24,600 bases of DNA. Origin: DASQLQ01 sp035629935 (lineage in GTDB: Bacteria; Actinomycetota; CADDZG01; WHSQ01). The notes under the pieces were generated by a model that did not search any database, had not been told where the DNA came from, and saw only the letters and a program-made list of their open reading frames with translations. Positions 6,876 through 15,197 of the stretch are shown here, one piece after another. The position numbers and the translations under genes are program-made. The stretch spans positions 1 to 24,600 of the forward strand of contig DASQLQ010000135.1 of assembly GCA_035629935.1 (NCBI GenBank). Direction: 5' to 3'. Position 1 is the stretch's first letter, and each line of letters begins with the position of its first letter.

Positions 6876-7928
6876 ATGTCGACCCTAGTCACCGGAGCTT
6901 GCGGTTTCATCGGCTCACACCTCGTCGAGGTCCTTGCCGAGGCCGGCCACGAAGTGGTGGCAACGGATCTTCCATCAGCGCTCGACGCTCCCCAGGAGGA
7001 CCGGACGCGGTGGCCGGAGGTATGCAGCGCAGCGGGAGCGAAGTTGGTCCCACTCGATCTGACGGATCGTGACTCGATAGAGGCTGCAGTGAGCGGCGCC
7101 GAGCTCGTCTTCCATGTCGCGGCCGTGTTCGATTACCTCGCGCCCGTCGAGCTGCTGCGAGCGGTCAACGTCGAGGGAAGCCGCAACCTGTTCAACGTGC
7201 TGGCGGCGAGGGGTGAGTGCCGGCGCGTCGTCAACTGGGGAGCCGGTGGTGTCTATGGTCCTCCCGTTGCGGCGGAAGGTCCGTTCACCGAGGAGTCGCC
7301 GAAGCGCCCGAGCAATCCCTACCTCGTGTCGAAGTGGGATCAAGAAGTGTTGGCCCACACCTTCCGGGAGCGCGGGTTGGAAGTGACTTCCGTTCGAACG
7401 ACATCCCCGTATGGTCCGCGTGCCGTCTACGGGTCGGGCCAGCTGCTAGTCGGGCTCGCCGAGCGTCCGGTCGCCTTCCGCAATCTCACCGGCAATATCC
7501 CGTTCGTGCACGTGCGCGACCTGTGCCGAGCGGCGGTGCACCTAGTGGGACATGCCTCTGCCGACGGAGAGGCGTACAACGTCACCGACGATGGCCGGAT
7601 CGATGCGGTGCAGCTTGCCCGTCTCGTTGCAGACGAACTGGGCACCAAGGCCAAGATCCTGCCGGCGTTGCCCATCGGGGTCCTTCGCAAGACTCTGTCG
7701 GGGGTGTCGAAGGTGTCGATGGCAGTGGCTCGTCGCAGTGGCAAGCGCCCTCTGTTGGAGTACGACCAGGTTCAGTATTTCGGCCGCGATTTCATCTACT
7801 CGAACTCGAAGCTCAAACAGACGGGCTTCGAGTTCGAGATGCCTCAACCCGAGGAAGGCTTGCGGTCAACCCTTCGCTGGTACGTAGACAATGGGTGGAT
7901 CGACTCGAAGTACGTAAGGAGGGGATAA
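6876..7928 (+). CDS. NAD(P)-dependent epimerase/dehydratase-like protein (extended SDR)
   Basis: The 350-residue protein begins with a dinucleotide-binding Rossmann motif, TGACGFIG (6-13), followed by an acidic residue at the end of strand 2 (D31). It has the YxxxK pair Y149/K153 in NPYLVSKW. The C-terminal half resembles 3-beta-hydroxysteroid dehydrogenase or nucleotide-sugar epimerase relatives. The usual catalytic Ser/Thr, expected four residues before Tyr in the V-Y-G motif, is replaced: the protein reads NWGAGGVYG with A123 there. Substrate and even activity are therefore uncertain. It lies in a co-directional run with sortase E and trpG; the small membrane gene ends 25 bases before it. 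Confidence 0.85.
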   Translation: MSTLVTGACGFIGSHLVEVLAEAGHEVVATDLPSALDAPQEDRTRWPEVCSAAGAKLVPLDLTDRDSIEAAVSGAELVFHVAAVFDYLAPVELLRAVNVEGSRNLFNVLAARGECRRVVNWGAGGVYGPPVAAEGPFTEESPKRPSNPYLVSKWDQEVLAHTFRERGLEVTSVRTTSPYGPRAVYGSGQLLVGLAERPVAFRNLTGNIPFVHVRDLCRAAVHLVGHASADGEAYNVTDDGRIDAVQLARLVADELGTKAKILPALPIGVLRKTLSGVSKVSMAVARRSGKRPLLEYDQVQYFGRDFIYSNSKLKQTGFEFEMPQPEEGLRSTLRWYVDNGWIDSKYVRRG

Positions 7929-7957
7929 AGACCTTCATCATCGATTGGCCCGTTCTT

Positions 7958-8470
7958 ATGTTCTTGGGATTGTTGTTCGGCGGTCTGGCTCCGTCCGAAG
8001 GTGCCTGGAGTTCGCGCGCGGTGAAGATCGGCTTGGCAGTGGCCGTGGTGTTCACGATGACCGCATTCGTCTCCTATGTCGTTGCTCCGGAGTGGATGTG
8101 GATGTACTTCCTCTCCCCCGACTCGGTCGCGTGGACTCTTCCGTTGATCGCCGTCGGTTATCTGGTGACGTTCGGTCTTGGCTTCGCTGCAGCACAGGGC
8201 TTGCGTGTCCTGGGACGGGGTTGGGTAACCGGGGCGAGCGCGGCGATGGTGATCGCCGAGGTCGCGGTGGTTGGGGTGACCTGGGACCGATACCGGCTGG
8301 TCGGGTCGACCGACGAATGGCTGGCCGGGTCCGCTCATCCACTGTTCGGCGTTCCTCCCACGGGACCGGTCAGATTGATCAGTGTTCTCGGGCCCGTGTT
8401 CGCGGTCGCCTTGATCGCGGGCATCATCGTTACGTGGAGGACCAAGCGTGCGTTTGCTACTGATCGATAA
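7958..8470 (+). CDS. Integral membrane protein, about four to five spans (uncharacterised)
   Basis: From the ATG at 7958 the product is 170 residues, with hydrophobic spans near residues 1-10, 23-42, 56-74, 84-102 and 140-162 and no recognisable catalytic motif. The start is uncertain. The strong purine run AAGGAGGGG (7916-7924) lies upstream, but no standard start codon follows it at normal spacing, and it also encodes the last residues of the SDR protein. A GTG at 7895 would add 21 residues overlapping that gene. The open frame extends much further upstream only as an out-of-frame shadow. The gene overlaps trpG by 23 bases, which suggests translational coupling. I do not recognise the family. 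Confidence 0.6.
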   Translation: MFLGLLFGGLAPSEGAWSSRAVKIGLAVAVVFTMTAFVSYVVAPEWMWMYFLSPDSVAWTLPLIAVGYLVTFGLGFAAAQGLRVLGRGWVTGASAAMVIAEVAVVGVTWDRYRLVGSTDEWLAGSAHPLFGVPPTGPVRLISVLGPVFAVALIAGIIVTWRTKRAFATDR

Positions 8471-9023
8471 TTTCGATTCGTTCGTTTACAACCTGGCTCA
8501 AGCATTCGGGGCGCTTGGTGTCGAACCGGTCGTGTTGCGAAACACTGTGGACATCAAAGCCCTTGACGAGGTCGAGCCTGCGGCAGTGGTTGTTTCTCCC
8601 GGGCCGGGCACCCCTGCCAGCGCCGGCATCTCCGTCGAGGCGATCAAGCACTTCGCAGGCAAGGTCCCGGTGCTCGGTGTTTGCCTTGGGCATCAGTGCA
8701 TCGGAGCAGCGTTCGGGGGCCGCGTTGATCGAACACCCGTAGGTCCCGTCCACGGGAAGACTTCGCAGATCACCCACGATTCCAAGAGCGTGTTCTCGGG
8801 CTTGCCTTCGCCTTTCACGGCCACCCGTTACCACTCTCTGTGTGTGAACACCGGCACGGTCCCGGACGAGCTGGAGGTATCGGCAATGAGCGAGGACGAA
8901 ACGGTGATGGGTATCCGGCACCGCACGCTTCAGATCGAAGGCGTTCAGTTCCATCCCGAGTCGGTGCTGACCACGGACGGCCCGCGACTGTTGGCCAACT
9001 TCGTGGCCGGCACACGCGCGTAG
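8448..9023 (+). CDS. trpG: Glutamine amidotransferase, anthranilate / aminodeoxychorismate synthase component II
   Basis: This 191-residue class I glutamine amidotransferase starts at a GTG with a good ribosome site (GGAGG 8436-8440). The triad is complete: C79 in GVCLGHQC, H169 and E171 in VQFHPESV, along with NFDSF near the start and SPGPGTP at 50-56. It supplies ammonia from glutamine to a chorismate-binding partner (TrpE or PabB). No partner gene is adjacent, so it may serve both tryptophan and folate synthesis as PabA does in some bacteria. Its place directly beside pknB, convergent with it, is the same as in mycobacteria. Nine bases separate its stop from the pknB stop. Confidence 0.95.
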   Translation: MRLLLIDNFDSFVYNLAQAFGALGVEPVVLRNTVDIKALDEVEPAAVVVSPGPGTPASAGISVEAIKHFAGKVPVLGVCLGHQCIGAAFGGRVDRTPVGPVHGKTSQITHDSKSVFSGLPSPFTATRYHSLCVNTGTVPDELEVSAMSEDETVMGIRHRTLQIEGVQFHPESVLTTDGPRLLANFVAGTRA

Positions 9024-9032
9024 CGCGCTAGA

Positions 9033-10958
9033 TCAGGCCCAGAAGAATAGGAATGACACGAGCGAGGCCCACGCGAACGCGCCATCCCCAGGCAACGAAG
9101 CGTCCCCCGCCTGCACGAAGATCGTGGCGCTGTCGCCCGGCGCCACTTCGGTACCAGCGGCAGGGTCCTGGGCGCAAACGGTTCCCGGTGGTGTTGCCCC
9201 GCACTGGGATGGATCGGCCTCTGCTTGCGTGACGGTCAGCTGGTATGGCTCGTCTTCGAGGAAGGACTCGGCTGCGTCGGCGTCCTGGCCGGTCACGTCG
9301 GGCATCTCTTGAGCCTCGGGCCCCTCTGAGACGAGGATGACGACAGTGTCACCGGCCGCGACCGAGGTCTCGGCTGCCGGGTCCTGACTGGCAACGATCC
9401 CTTCCTCGAACTCGCTACTCGGCCCCCGGTTGATCGAGACCGTCAGACCGGCTTCCTGGATCACGGCCACCGCTTCCTCTTCCGTCATACCGACGACATT
9501 CGGAACCGTTACGGCTTCGGGGCCACCCGAAACGATGAGGCCGACCTTTGATCCGGCGTCCACACTCGTTTCCGCGGCGGGATTCTGTTCGATCACTTCG
9601 CCTTCAGGGATCTCGTCGCTCTCCTCTTCATCAACGCGACCGACCTTGAGCTTCGCCTCTTCGATCGTTGCCTGCGCCTCTTCGAGCGTCATCCCGACAA
9701 CGTCGGGAACGTCAACCTGTCGGGGCCCGGCCGAGACGGTGAGCACGACCGTGTCACCTTCGGACACCGTCTCCCTCGCTTCCGGATCCTGTTCGAGCAC
9801 CTCGCCCTCGGGCTTGCGGCTCTGCTTGTCCTCGCGGTCGACTTCCAGCCCGCGGTCTTCGAGCTCCTCAACGGCCCGGTCGTAGTCCATCCCCACGACA
9901 TCCGGAACCCTCACCGGTCCTCCCGCATCGAGAACCTGTGTGGCTAGGAACCAGGCACCGAGCGCGAACAGACCCAGGATCAACAGCGCGACGAGTACAT
10001 AGAAGAACGGCCGACGCCCCTCGTCGTCGGGTCCTTCGTATTCGACCTGCCTCATCACGGAAGTGCCGCTGGAGGCTCGAGACACCATCGTGGTGTCTGC
10101 CAGCAAGGGGGTCGCGTGCACCTTCTGGCCGGAAAGGAAGCGTTGGAGGTCTTCGTGCATCTCCGCGGCGTCCTGGTATCGGTTCTCGGGGTTCTTCGCT
10201 AGACCCTTCAGGGTGATCGCATCGAGCGCAGAGGGAACATCCGGGTTGCTCGATGAGGGAGGCGGTGGATCCTCCCGAACGTGCTTGTATGCGATGGACA
10301 ACGGTGTTTCGCCACTGAACGGTGGGCTACCAGTCAGCATCTCGAATAGGACGCACCCGAGCGAGTACACGTCGGATCGCGCGTCAACGGGATTTCCCTG
10401 TGCCTGTTCGGGGGAGAGGTAAGCGGCCGTTCCGATGACCATCCCGGTCTGCGTCATCGTTTGCTCGGCCTCTCCGCCGAGGGCGCGCACGATGCCGAAG
10501 TCCGTCACCTTCGTTTGCCCCGAGTCGGTGATCATGATGTTCGCCGGCTTGACATCGCGGTGCACTAGACCGGCGGAGTGCGCTCGCTCAAGTGCCTTTG
10601 CCACGTCGGCCGCGATCTCGGCCGCACGTTCGGGGAGGAGGGGGCCTTCTTCTTGGATGATCTCTGCCAAGGAGCGGCCGTCGATGAACTCCATCACGAT
10701 GAAGTAAGTGTCGCCCTCGGCGCCGTAGTCGTAGAGAGAGACGATGTTCGGATGGCTCAGGTTTGCGGCAGCCTGCGCCTCGCGTCGGAAACGTTCGACG
10801 AAGGACTTGTCGCCCGAGAATCTCTCGCTCAGGACTTTTACGGCCACCTCTCGGCCGAGGAGCTCGTCACGAGCGCGGTAGACGTAGGCCATGCCGCCCG
10901 AGCCAACCTGCTCGATGACGGCATATCGACCTCCGTAGGTCTGCCCGTCCGCGCTCAA
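9033..10958 (-). CDS. pknB: Serine/threonine protein kinase PknB with four PASTA domains
   Basis: The 641-residue protein has a kinase domain (about 10-275): glycine loop GSGGMAYVY (19-27), K41, E60, HRDVKPAN (133-140) and DFG (153-155). The activation loop has threonines 167, 169 and 171 before GTAAYLSPEQ, like mycobacterial PknB. A membrane span (about 317-340) leads to four extracellular PASTA repeats (about 348-412, 414-480, 482-548, 550-618) that in relatives sense muropeptides or lipid II. The fourth repeat carries C586 and C595, a possible disulfide. After it come SLPGDG and a 15-residue hydrophobic end, which is unusual. The start is a TTG overlapping the pknA stop (TTGA), with AAAGGA upstream. 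It is the last gene of the operon. Confidence 0.96.
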   Translation of the reverse strand: MSADGQTYGGRYAVIEQVGSGGMAYVYRARDELLGREVAVKVLSERFSGDKSFVERFRREAQAAANLSHPNIVSLYDYGAEGDTYFIVMEFIDGRSLAEIIQEEGPLLPERAAEIAADVAKALERAHSAGLVHRDVKPANIMITDSGQTKVTDFGIVRALGGEAEQTMTQTGMVIGTAAYLSPEQAQGNPVDARSDVYSLGCVLFEMLTGSPPFSGETPLSIAYKHVREDPPPPSSSNPDVPSALDAITLKGLAKNPENRYQDAAEMHEDLQRFLSGQKVHATPLLADTTMVSRASSGTSVMRQVEYEGPDDEGRRPFFYVLVALLILGLFALGAWFLATQVLDAGGPVRVPDVVGMDYDRAVEELEDRGLEVDREDKQSRKPEGEVLEQDPEARETVSEGDTVVLTVSAGPRQVDVPDVVGMTLEEAQATIEEAKLKVGRVDEEESDEIPEGEVIEQNPAAETSVDAGSKVGLIVSGGPEAVTVPNVVGMTEEEAVAVIQEAGLTVSINRGPSSEFEEGIVASQDPAAETSVAAGDTVVILVSEGPEAQEMPDVTGQDADAAESFLEDEPYQLTVTQAEADPSQCGATPPGTVCAQDPAAGTEVAPGDSATIFVQAGDASLPGDGAFAWASLVSFLFFWA

Positions 10959-12367
10959 TCTTCGTCCTTTCCCTTGTCTTTCTTGGCTTGGCCCGGCGGG
11001 ACGAAATCGTCCCCTTCTTCGTCGTCATCCTCCTCTTCAGGAGGGCCGGTGCTTACGAAGAGAGTAACTGTGTCACCGGGAGAAACCATGGTTCCCGCGC
11101 CCGGGTCCGTCCCGAGCACCACTCCTGGTGCGGCATCACTCTCCTGCTCCTCGATCTCGACGTTCAGCCCGTCCTCCTCTAAGACGCTCTGAGCGTCTTC
11201 ATAGTTGAAGGCGCGAACGTCGCGCACCTCGACCTCTTCAATGGCGGGTGTCTCGGTCGGCTCTGTCGATCCCGTGGTGCCGGCGGGCGGGGCTACGGCT
11301 CCTTGCCGATCGCGCTGACGCTGCGGCCTGTCGGAGTCGGCCAACCGGTAGAAAAGGAGCCCCGCGGCGGTCAAGCCCAGCAAGACGAAGATCGAGATGA
11401 CCACTCGTCCGACCACCTGTGGATCCCACCGCGGAGGGTGTGATGGGAAGGGCCATGCCGCGTCGCCCTCGCGGCCCCCCTGGGTAGACATCACAGCCGT
11501 CGACCCGCCACCCGCGATCGCCGCGGTCATCACAGCACGCGTGTCGGCCTCCGCCCCGACCGGAGCGCGTAGCGCTGTCGCCAGGTCGTTCGCTCTCAGG
11601 TACCGATCCTTCGGACGCTTAGCCGTCGCACGCGCAACGATCCCATCCAGTTCCGGACTCACATCGGGGTTCAGCGCACTGGGGGCCGGCACGTCTTCTT
11701 TCATGTGCCGCATCGCGACGGCAAGGGTCGAGTCGCCGGTGAAAGGCACGGTCCCAGTCAGCATCTCGTACAAGACGATCCCTGCGGAGTAAAGATCGGA
11801 CGCGGGCCCTACCTGCTCGCCCGAAGCTTGTTCCGGTGAGATGTATTGCGCCGTCCCTAGTAGCGACCCCGTTGCAGTGAGGCTGCTGTCCGCCTGTGCT
11901 CGCGCGATCCCGAAGTCGGTGACTTTGATCCGGTCGGCATCCCCCACGATCACGTTCGCGGGCTTGATGTCGCGATGGATCAACCCGCCCTCGTGGGCGT
12001 GAGCAAGTGCATCCGCTATCTGTGCCCCGATCGTCGCCGCTCGGGCATTCGACAGCGGACCGTTCTCTCGGAGCATTCGCGCCAGGTCCCGGCCGCGAAC
12101 GAGCTCCATAACGATGAAGTTATGCCCTTCATCCTCGCCATAGTCGAAGACGCCCGCGATGCTCGGATGTGACAGAGCGGCCGCGGCCCGGGCTTCTCTC
12201 CGGAACCGCTCGACGAAGCGAGGATCCCCGGCCAGCTCAGGCTTCAAGACCTTTACCGCAACTTCTCGGTGAAGTCGTGTGTCGGTTGCCCGGTAGACCG
12301 TTCCCATCCCCCCGGTCGCAACTCGATCCATCAACTCGTAACGATCTACGAGCGTGGTCTCTACCAT
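10955..12367 (-). CDS. pknA: Serine/threonine protein kinase PknA-like with one PASTA domain
   Basis: The 470-residue membrane kinase has intact catalytic motifs: ATGGMGTVY (17-25), K39, E58, HRDIKPAN (131-138), DFG (151-153), and an activation loop with T164 and T166 before GTAQYISPEQ. A membrane span lies at about 319-340. The outside part has a Pro/Thr-rich linker, one divergent PASTA-like repeat (about 378-441) and a highly acidic then lysine-rich tail (444-470, with EEEDDDEEGDD). Mycobacterial PknA has no PASTA domain, so this protein differs from that model; assignment to PknA rests on gene order between pbpA and pknB. The start ATG overlaps the pbpA stop by seven bases. Confidence 0.93.
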   Translation of the reverse strand: MVETTLVDRYELMDRVATGGMGTVYRATDTRLHREVAVKVLKPELAGDPRFVERFRREARAAAALSHPSIAGVFDYGEDEGHNFIVMELVRGRDLARMLRENGPLSNARAATIGAQIADALAHAHEGGLIHRDIKPANVIVGDADRIKVTDFGIARAQADSSLTATGSLLGTAQYISPEQASGEQVGPASDLYSAGIVLYEMLTGTVPFTGDSTLAVAMRHMKEDVPAPSALNPDVSPELDGIVARATAKRPKDRYLRANDLATALRAPVGAEADTRAVMTAAIAGGGSTAVMSTQGGREGDAAWPFPSHPPRWDPQVVGRVVISIFVLLGLTAAGLLFYRLADSDRPQRQRDRQGAVAPPAGTTGSTEPTETPAIEEVEVRDVRAFNYEDAQSVLEEDGLNVEIEEQESDAAPGVVLGTDPGAGTMVSPGDTVTLFVSTGPPEEEDDDEEGDDFVPPGQAKKDKGKDED

Positions 12368-13869
12368 CCGCGTATCGACCTATCCATATCGAGGAGTGCT
12401 TTGGCTATGGGGGCCGCGACTGCTCCACCGGTGGCTTCCGAACCGAGGGTGCCGCCGTTCTCGACGAGCACCGCAACGACGAGTTTGGGATCGTCGGCCG
12501 GTGCGAAACTGATGAACCAAGTGTGAGGGTCCGCGCCTTCAACGGTTTGAGCGGTTCCGGTCTTACCGGCAACCTCTACGCCCGGGATCTGCGCAGCGGT
12601 ACCGGTTCCGTCCTCGACGGCAGCGACCATCATCTCGGTCACCGTGTCTGCCGTCGTAGCAGACACCGCTTCGGAAAGGGTCTCGGGACCGAAGCTGCGG
12701 ACGATCGAACCGGACGGCGAGATGATCTCTCGCACCAGCCGGGGCCTCGGTACTTCACCGCCATTCGCGATGCCGGCCGCGACCAGCGCCATCTGCAGCG
12801 GCGTTGCAACCACGTCTCCTTGCCCGATGCCGGCATAGGCGCGGAGGGGAGCGTCCTCATCCTCGATGTCGGGGAAGCGACTGGGTTCGTTACCGACATC
12901 GAATTCGATCTCAGAGTTGAAGCCGAATGCCTCTGACGTTTCCCGGATCTCGTCGGGTATCTCGAGTCCGATGATGGCGAAAGTCGTGTCGCACGACACC
13001 TGCAGAGCCAGGAACAAGTCGATCTGTCCTCCGCCGACACACGCCGTATTGCTGAAGTTGGTCAGCGATTTCGTCGTGAGGGGCATGCATGGTTCGTCGC
13101 CTTCAGTTTTCGAGCAAGGCTCGAGCCTCTCGGGGTCCGGGAATGTCGATCGGGGCGTGTATTCCCCCGATTCGAGGGCGGCCGATGCCGTCACGGTCTT
13201 GAACGTCGATCCGGGTGGATAGCCCCCGCTCGTCGCGATGCTGATCAACGGGCTCTTCGACGATTTCGGGCTGAGCGACCGCCAGTGGCTTGTGGCCTCT
13301 TTCGATTCGAAGGACGCTAGCTGTGTCGGATCGTAGGAAGGGTTGCTCCACATCGCACGCACTTCACCGTTGCTCGGGTCCAGGGCAACGACTGCGCCTC
13401 GATTGCTTCCCAGTGCCGTCCGCGCAACTTCCTGCAAGCGGGAGTGGACCGTCAGCCGGACGTCGTCACCTTGGTCTTGCTTCCTGCCGAACAAACGGTC
13501 CTCGATGTCCTGCATCGTGATCACACCACTGTCGCCGAGTAGCGCGTCGTTGAACGAGGCTTCGATGCGAGAGCTCCCGTAGGTGATCGAGTAGTAGCCG
13601 GTTATGTGTCCGTACAGCTCGCCCCCCGGATATGTGCGCCGGTATCGCAGCTTTCCTCCTGTGTCTTCGCTGACGGCAACGCGTTCGCCATCGAGGGTCA
13701 GGATGTCCCCTCTCTTGATGGAGTACTGCTGCAGAAGGGCGCGCGGGTTGGCGTTGTTCTCGGCGATCCTCTCTGCCGCAAAGATCTGCACGTAATTGAG
13801 TTGAACGAAGACTGCCGTGAAAGCGATGCAGAGGCCGATGCCCACCTTCCTGATCTGAGCGTGCATCAC
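12361..13869 (-). CDS. pbpA: Penicillin-binding protein PbpA (class B-like transpeptidase)
   Basis: This 502-residue protein has an N-terminal membrane anchor (about 9-30) and a transpeptidase domain outside the cell. The active-site motifs are STFK (S221-K224) in YPPGSTFK, SCD (292-294) where many relatives have SxN, and KTG (436-438) in VAGKTGTAQT. C252, C261 and C277 lie near the active domain and could form disulfides. It cross-links peptidoglycan at the septum or pole together with RodA, whose gene is directly upstream. The start may be GTG at 13869 (overlapping the rodA stop as GTGA) or ATG at 13866; GGAGG stands six and nine bases before them, so both are possible. Confidence 0.95.
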   Translation of the reverse strand: MMHAQIRKVGIGLCIAFTAVFVQLNYVQIFAAERIAENNANPRALLQQYSIKRGDILTLDGERVAVSEDTGGKLRYRRTYPGGELYGHITGYYSITYGSSRIEASFNDALLGDSGVITMQDIEDRLFGRKQDQGDDVRLTVHSRLQEVARTALGSNRGAVVALDPSNGEVRAMWSNPSYDPTQLASFESKEATSHWRSLSPKSSKSPLISIATSGGYPPGSTFKTVTASAALESGEYTPRSTFPDPERLEPCSKTEGDEPCMPLTTKSLTNFSNTACVGGGQIDLFLALQVSCDTTFAIIGLEIPDEIRETSEAFGFNSEIEFDVGNEPSRFPDIEDEDAPLRAYAGIGQGDVVATPLQMALVAAGIANGGEVPRPRLVREIISPSGSIVRSFGPETLSEAVSATTADTVTEMMVAAVEDGTGTAAQIPGVEVAGKTGTAQTVEGADPHTWFISFAPADDPKLVVAVLVENGGTLGSEATGGAVAAPIAKALLDMDRSIRGW

Positions 13870-15197
13870 GAGCGACCTCCGATCAGGATCTCGGCCGTGT
13901 GCGCAGGAGGCGGAGCTCCGGCCGTGTGATGCGAGATCCGGACCAACAGCCCGATGAGGATGAAGTTCGAAAGGAGGCTCGAGCCTCCATAAGAGATGAA
14001 CGGAAGCGTGATGCCCGTCAGCGGTAGCAAACGAGTGACTCCGGCCAGGATGATGATGGTCTGCACCGCGAAGATCGTGGTCAATCCCGCTGCGAGCAAC
14101 TGGCCGAAGTCATCCCGGGCGTTCAAAGCTGTTCTGAACCCGCGGGCCATCAACAACAAGAAACAGATGAGGATGCCGGCGGTGCCGAGAAGCCCCAGCT
14201 CCTCGCCGATCACGGAAAAGATGAAGTCAGTAGATGCCGCGGGAATGAGGTCGGGTCGCCCCAGACCCAGCCCCGTTCCGAACAGACCACCGGTCGCCAG
14301 GGCGAACAGCGATTGGGCTAGTTGGTAGGACTCGTCAGTGATCAGCTTCGGATCGAAGACGTTGAGCCAGATGGCGACACGAGCCTGAACGTGCGAGAAG
14401 ACCTGATAGCCGATGTAGGCGCCCATCCCGAATAGCACGCCACCCACCGCCATGTAGACGAGCCGCGCCGTAGCGATGTAGAGCATCAAGAGGAATATCG
14501 AGAAGAACAGCAGACTCGACCCCAGGTCCTTCTCGAAGAACATCACCGCGAGGGACAACCCCCACATGACGAGCAAAGGACCGAAGTGCTTGAGGTCGGG
14601 GAAGTGGATCCCCACTATCCGGCGGGATGCGATCGCCAGCAGTTCCTTGCGCTCCGCCAGGTAGGCGGCAAAGAAGATGACCAGGCAAAGCTTCGCGAGC
14701 TCGCCGGGTTGGAACTGGAAGGAGCCGACGGCGACCCACAGTCTGGCCCCGTTCACCACGGTCCCCAGTGGGGACATCGGCAGCAGCAGGAGTCCCACCC
14801 CGATGAACCCGAGGATGTACTTGTACCGAGCAAGGGCCTGGAAGTCCTTGACCAGCAGGATCGTCGCGACGTAGCAAGCGATGCCGAACAGGGTCCACGT
14901 GACCTGTGTGGGACCGAGTTCCTCCGGTGAAAGTCGATAGATGGCAGCGAGACCTAGAACGTTCAGGATCGCGGCGAGAGGCAGGATCAGCGCATCCGCC
15001 TGTGCCGCCACCCGTCGAGTGACTATGTGCGCGACGACGTACGCGACAGCGACCATCGCCATCAATGGAAGGGGGGCGGTGGGCTGGTCGGCATCCCGCG
15101 CCATCGCAACGAGGATCAACGCACCGCACCCGATGATGAGGGCCAGGATCAGAAGCCACAGTTCTCGGTTCCGCCGCACCGCCGACTGTGCGCTCAA
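13866..15197 (-). CDS. rodA: SEDS-family peptidoglycan glycosyltransferase RodA/FtsW
   Basis: The 443-residue polytopic membrane protein has roughly ten to twelve spans and the SEDS signatures: NGARLWVAVGSFQFQPGE (149-166), FEKDLGSS with the catalytic aspartate D224, and near the end LPLTGITLPFISYGGSS. SEDS proteins polymerise glycan strands from lipid II and work with a class B PBP, here encoded by the overlapping downstream gene pbpA. The start is a TTG whose first bases overlap the pstP stop (TTGA). The divergence between RodA and FtsW cannot be settled by eye; position in the operon favours RodA. Confidence 0.95.
   Translation of the reverse strand: MSAQSAVRRNRELWLLILALIIGCGALILVAMARDADQPTAPLPLMAMVAVAYVVAHIVTRRVAAQADALILPLAAILNVLGLAAIYRLSPEELGPTQVTWTLFGIACYVATILLVKDFQALARYKYILGFIGVGLLLLPMSPLGTVVNGARLWVAVGSFQFQPGELAKLCLVIFFAAYLAERKELLAIASRRIVGIHFPDLKHFGPLLVMWGLSLAVMFFEKDLGSSLLFFSIFLLMLYIATARLVYMAVGGVLFGMGAYIGYQVFSHVQARVAIWLNVFDPKLITDESYQLAQSLFALATGGLFGTGLGLGRPDLIPAASTDFIFSVIGEELGLLGTAGILICFLLLMARGFRTALNARDDFGQLLAAGLTTIFAVQTIIILAGVTRLLPLTGITLPFISYGGSSLLSNFILIGLLVRISHHTAGAPPPAHTAEILIGGRS

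Noticed and set aside
7217..7957. Long N-terminal extension of the membrane protein before trpG
   Set aside because: This part is the SDR gene read in another frame; it is rich in Arg/Ser/Gly with no hydrophobic segments.
9021..9030. TAGCGCGCTA palindrome between trpG and pknB as a terminator
   Set aside because: A perfect 10-base palindrome has no loop and no T-tract; it is more likely a chance result of facing stop codons and GC-rich sequence.
9430..9885. Open frames opposite the PASTA region and other antisense frames
   Set aside because: Ser/Thr/Arg-rich translations without recognisable domains, typical shadows of high-GC coding sequence.
9400..9910. DNA-level repeat in pknB
   Set aside because: The repeated pattern reflects the four PASTA protein domains, not a mobile or CRISPR-like repeat.
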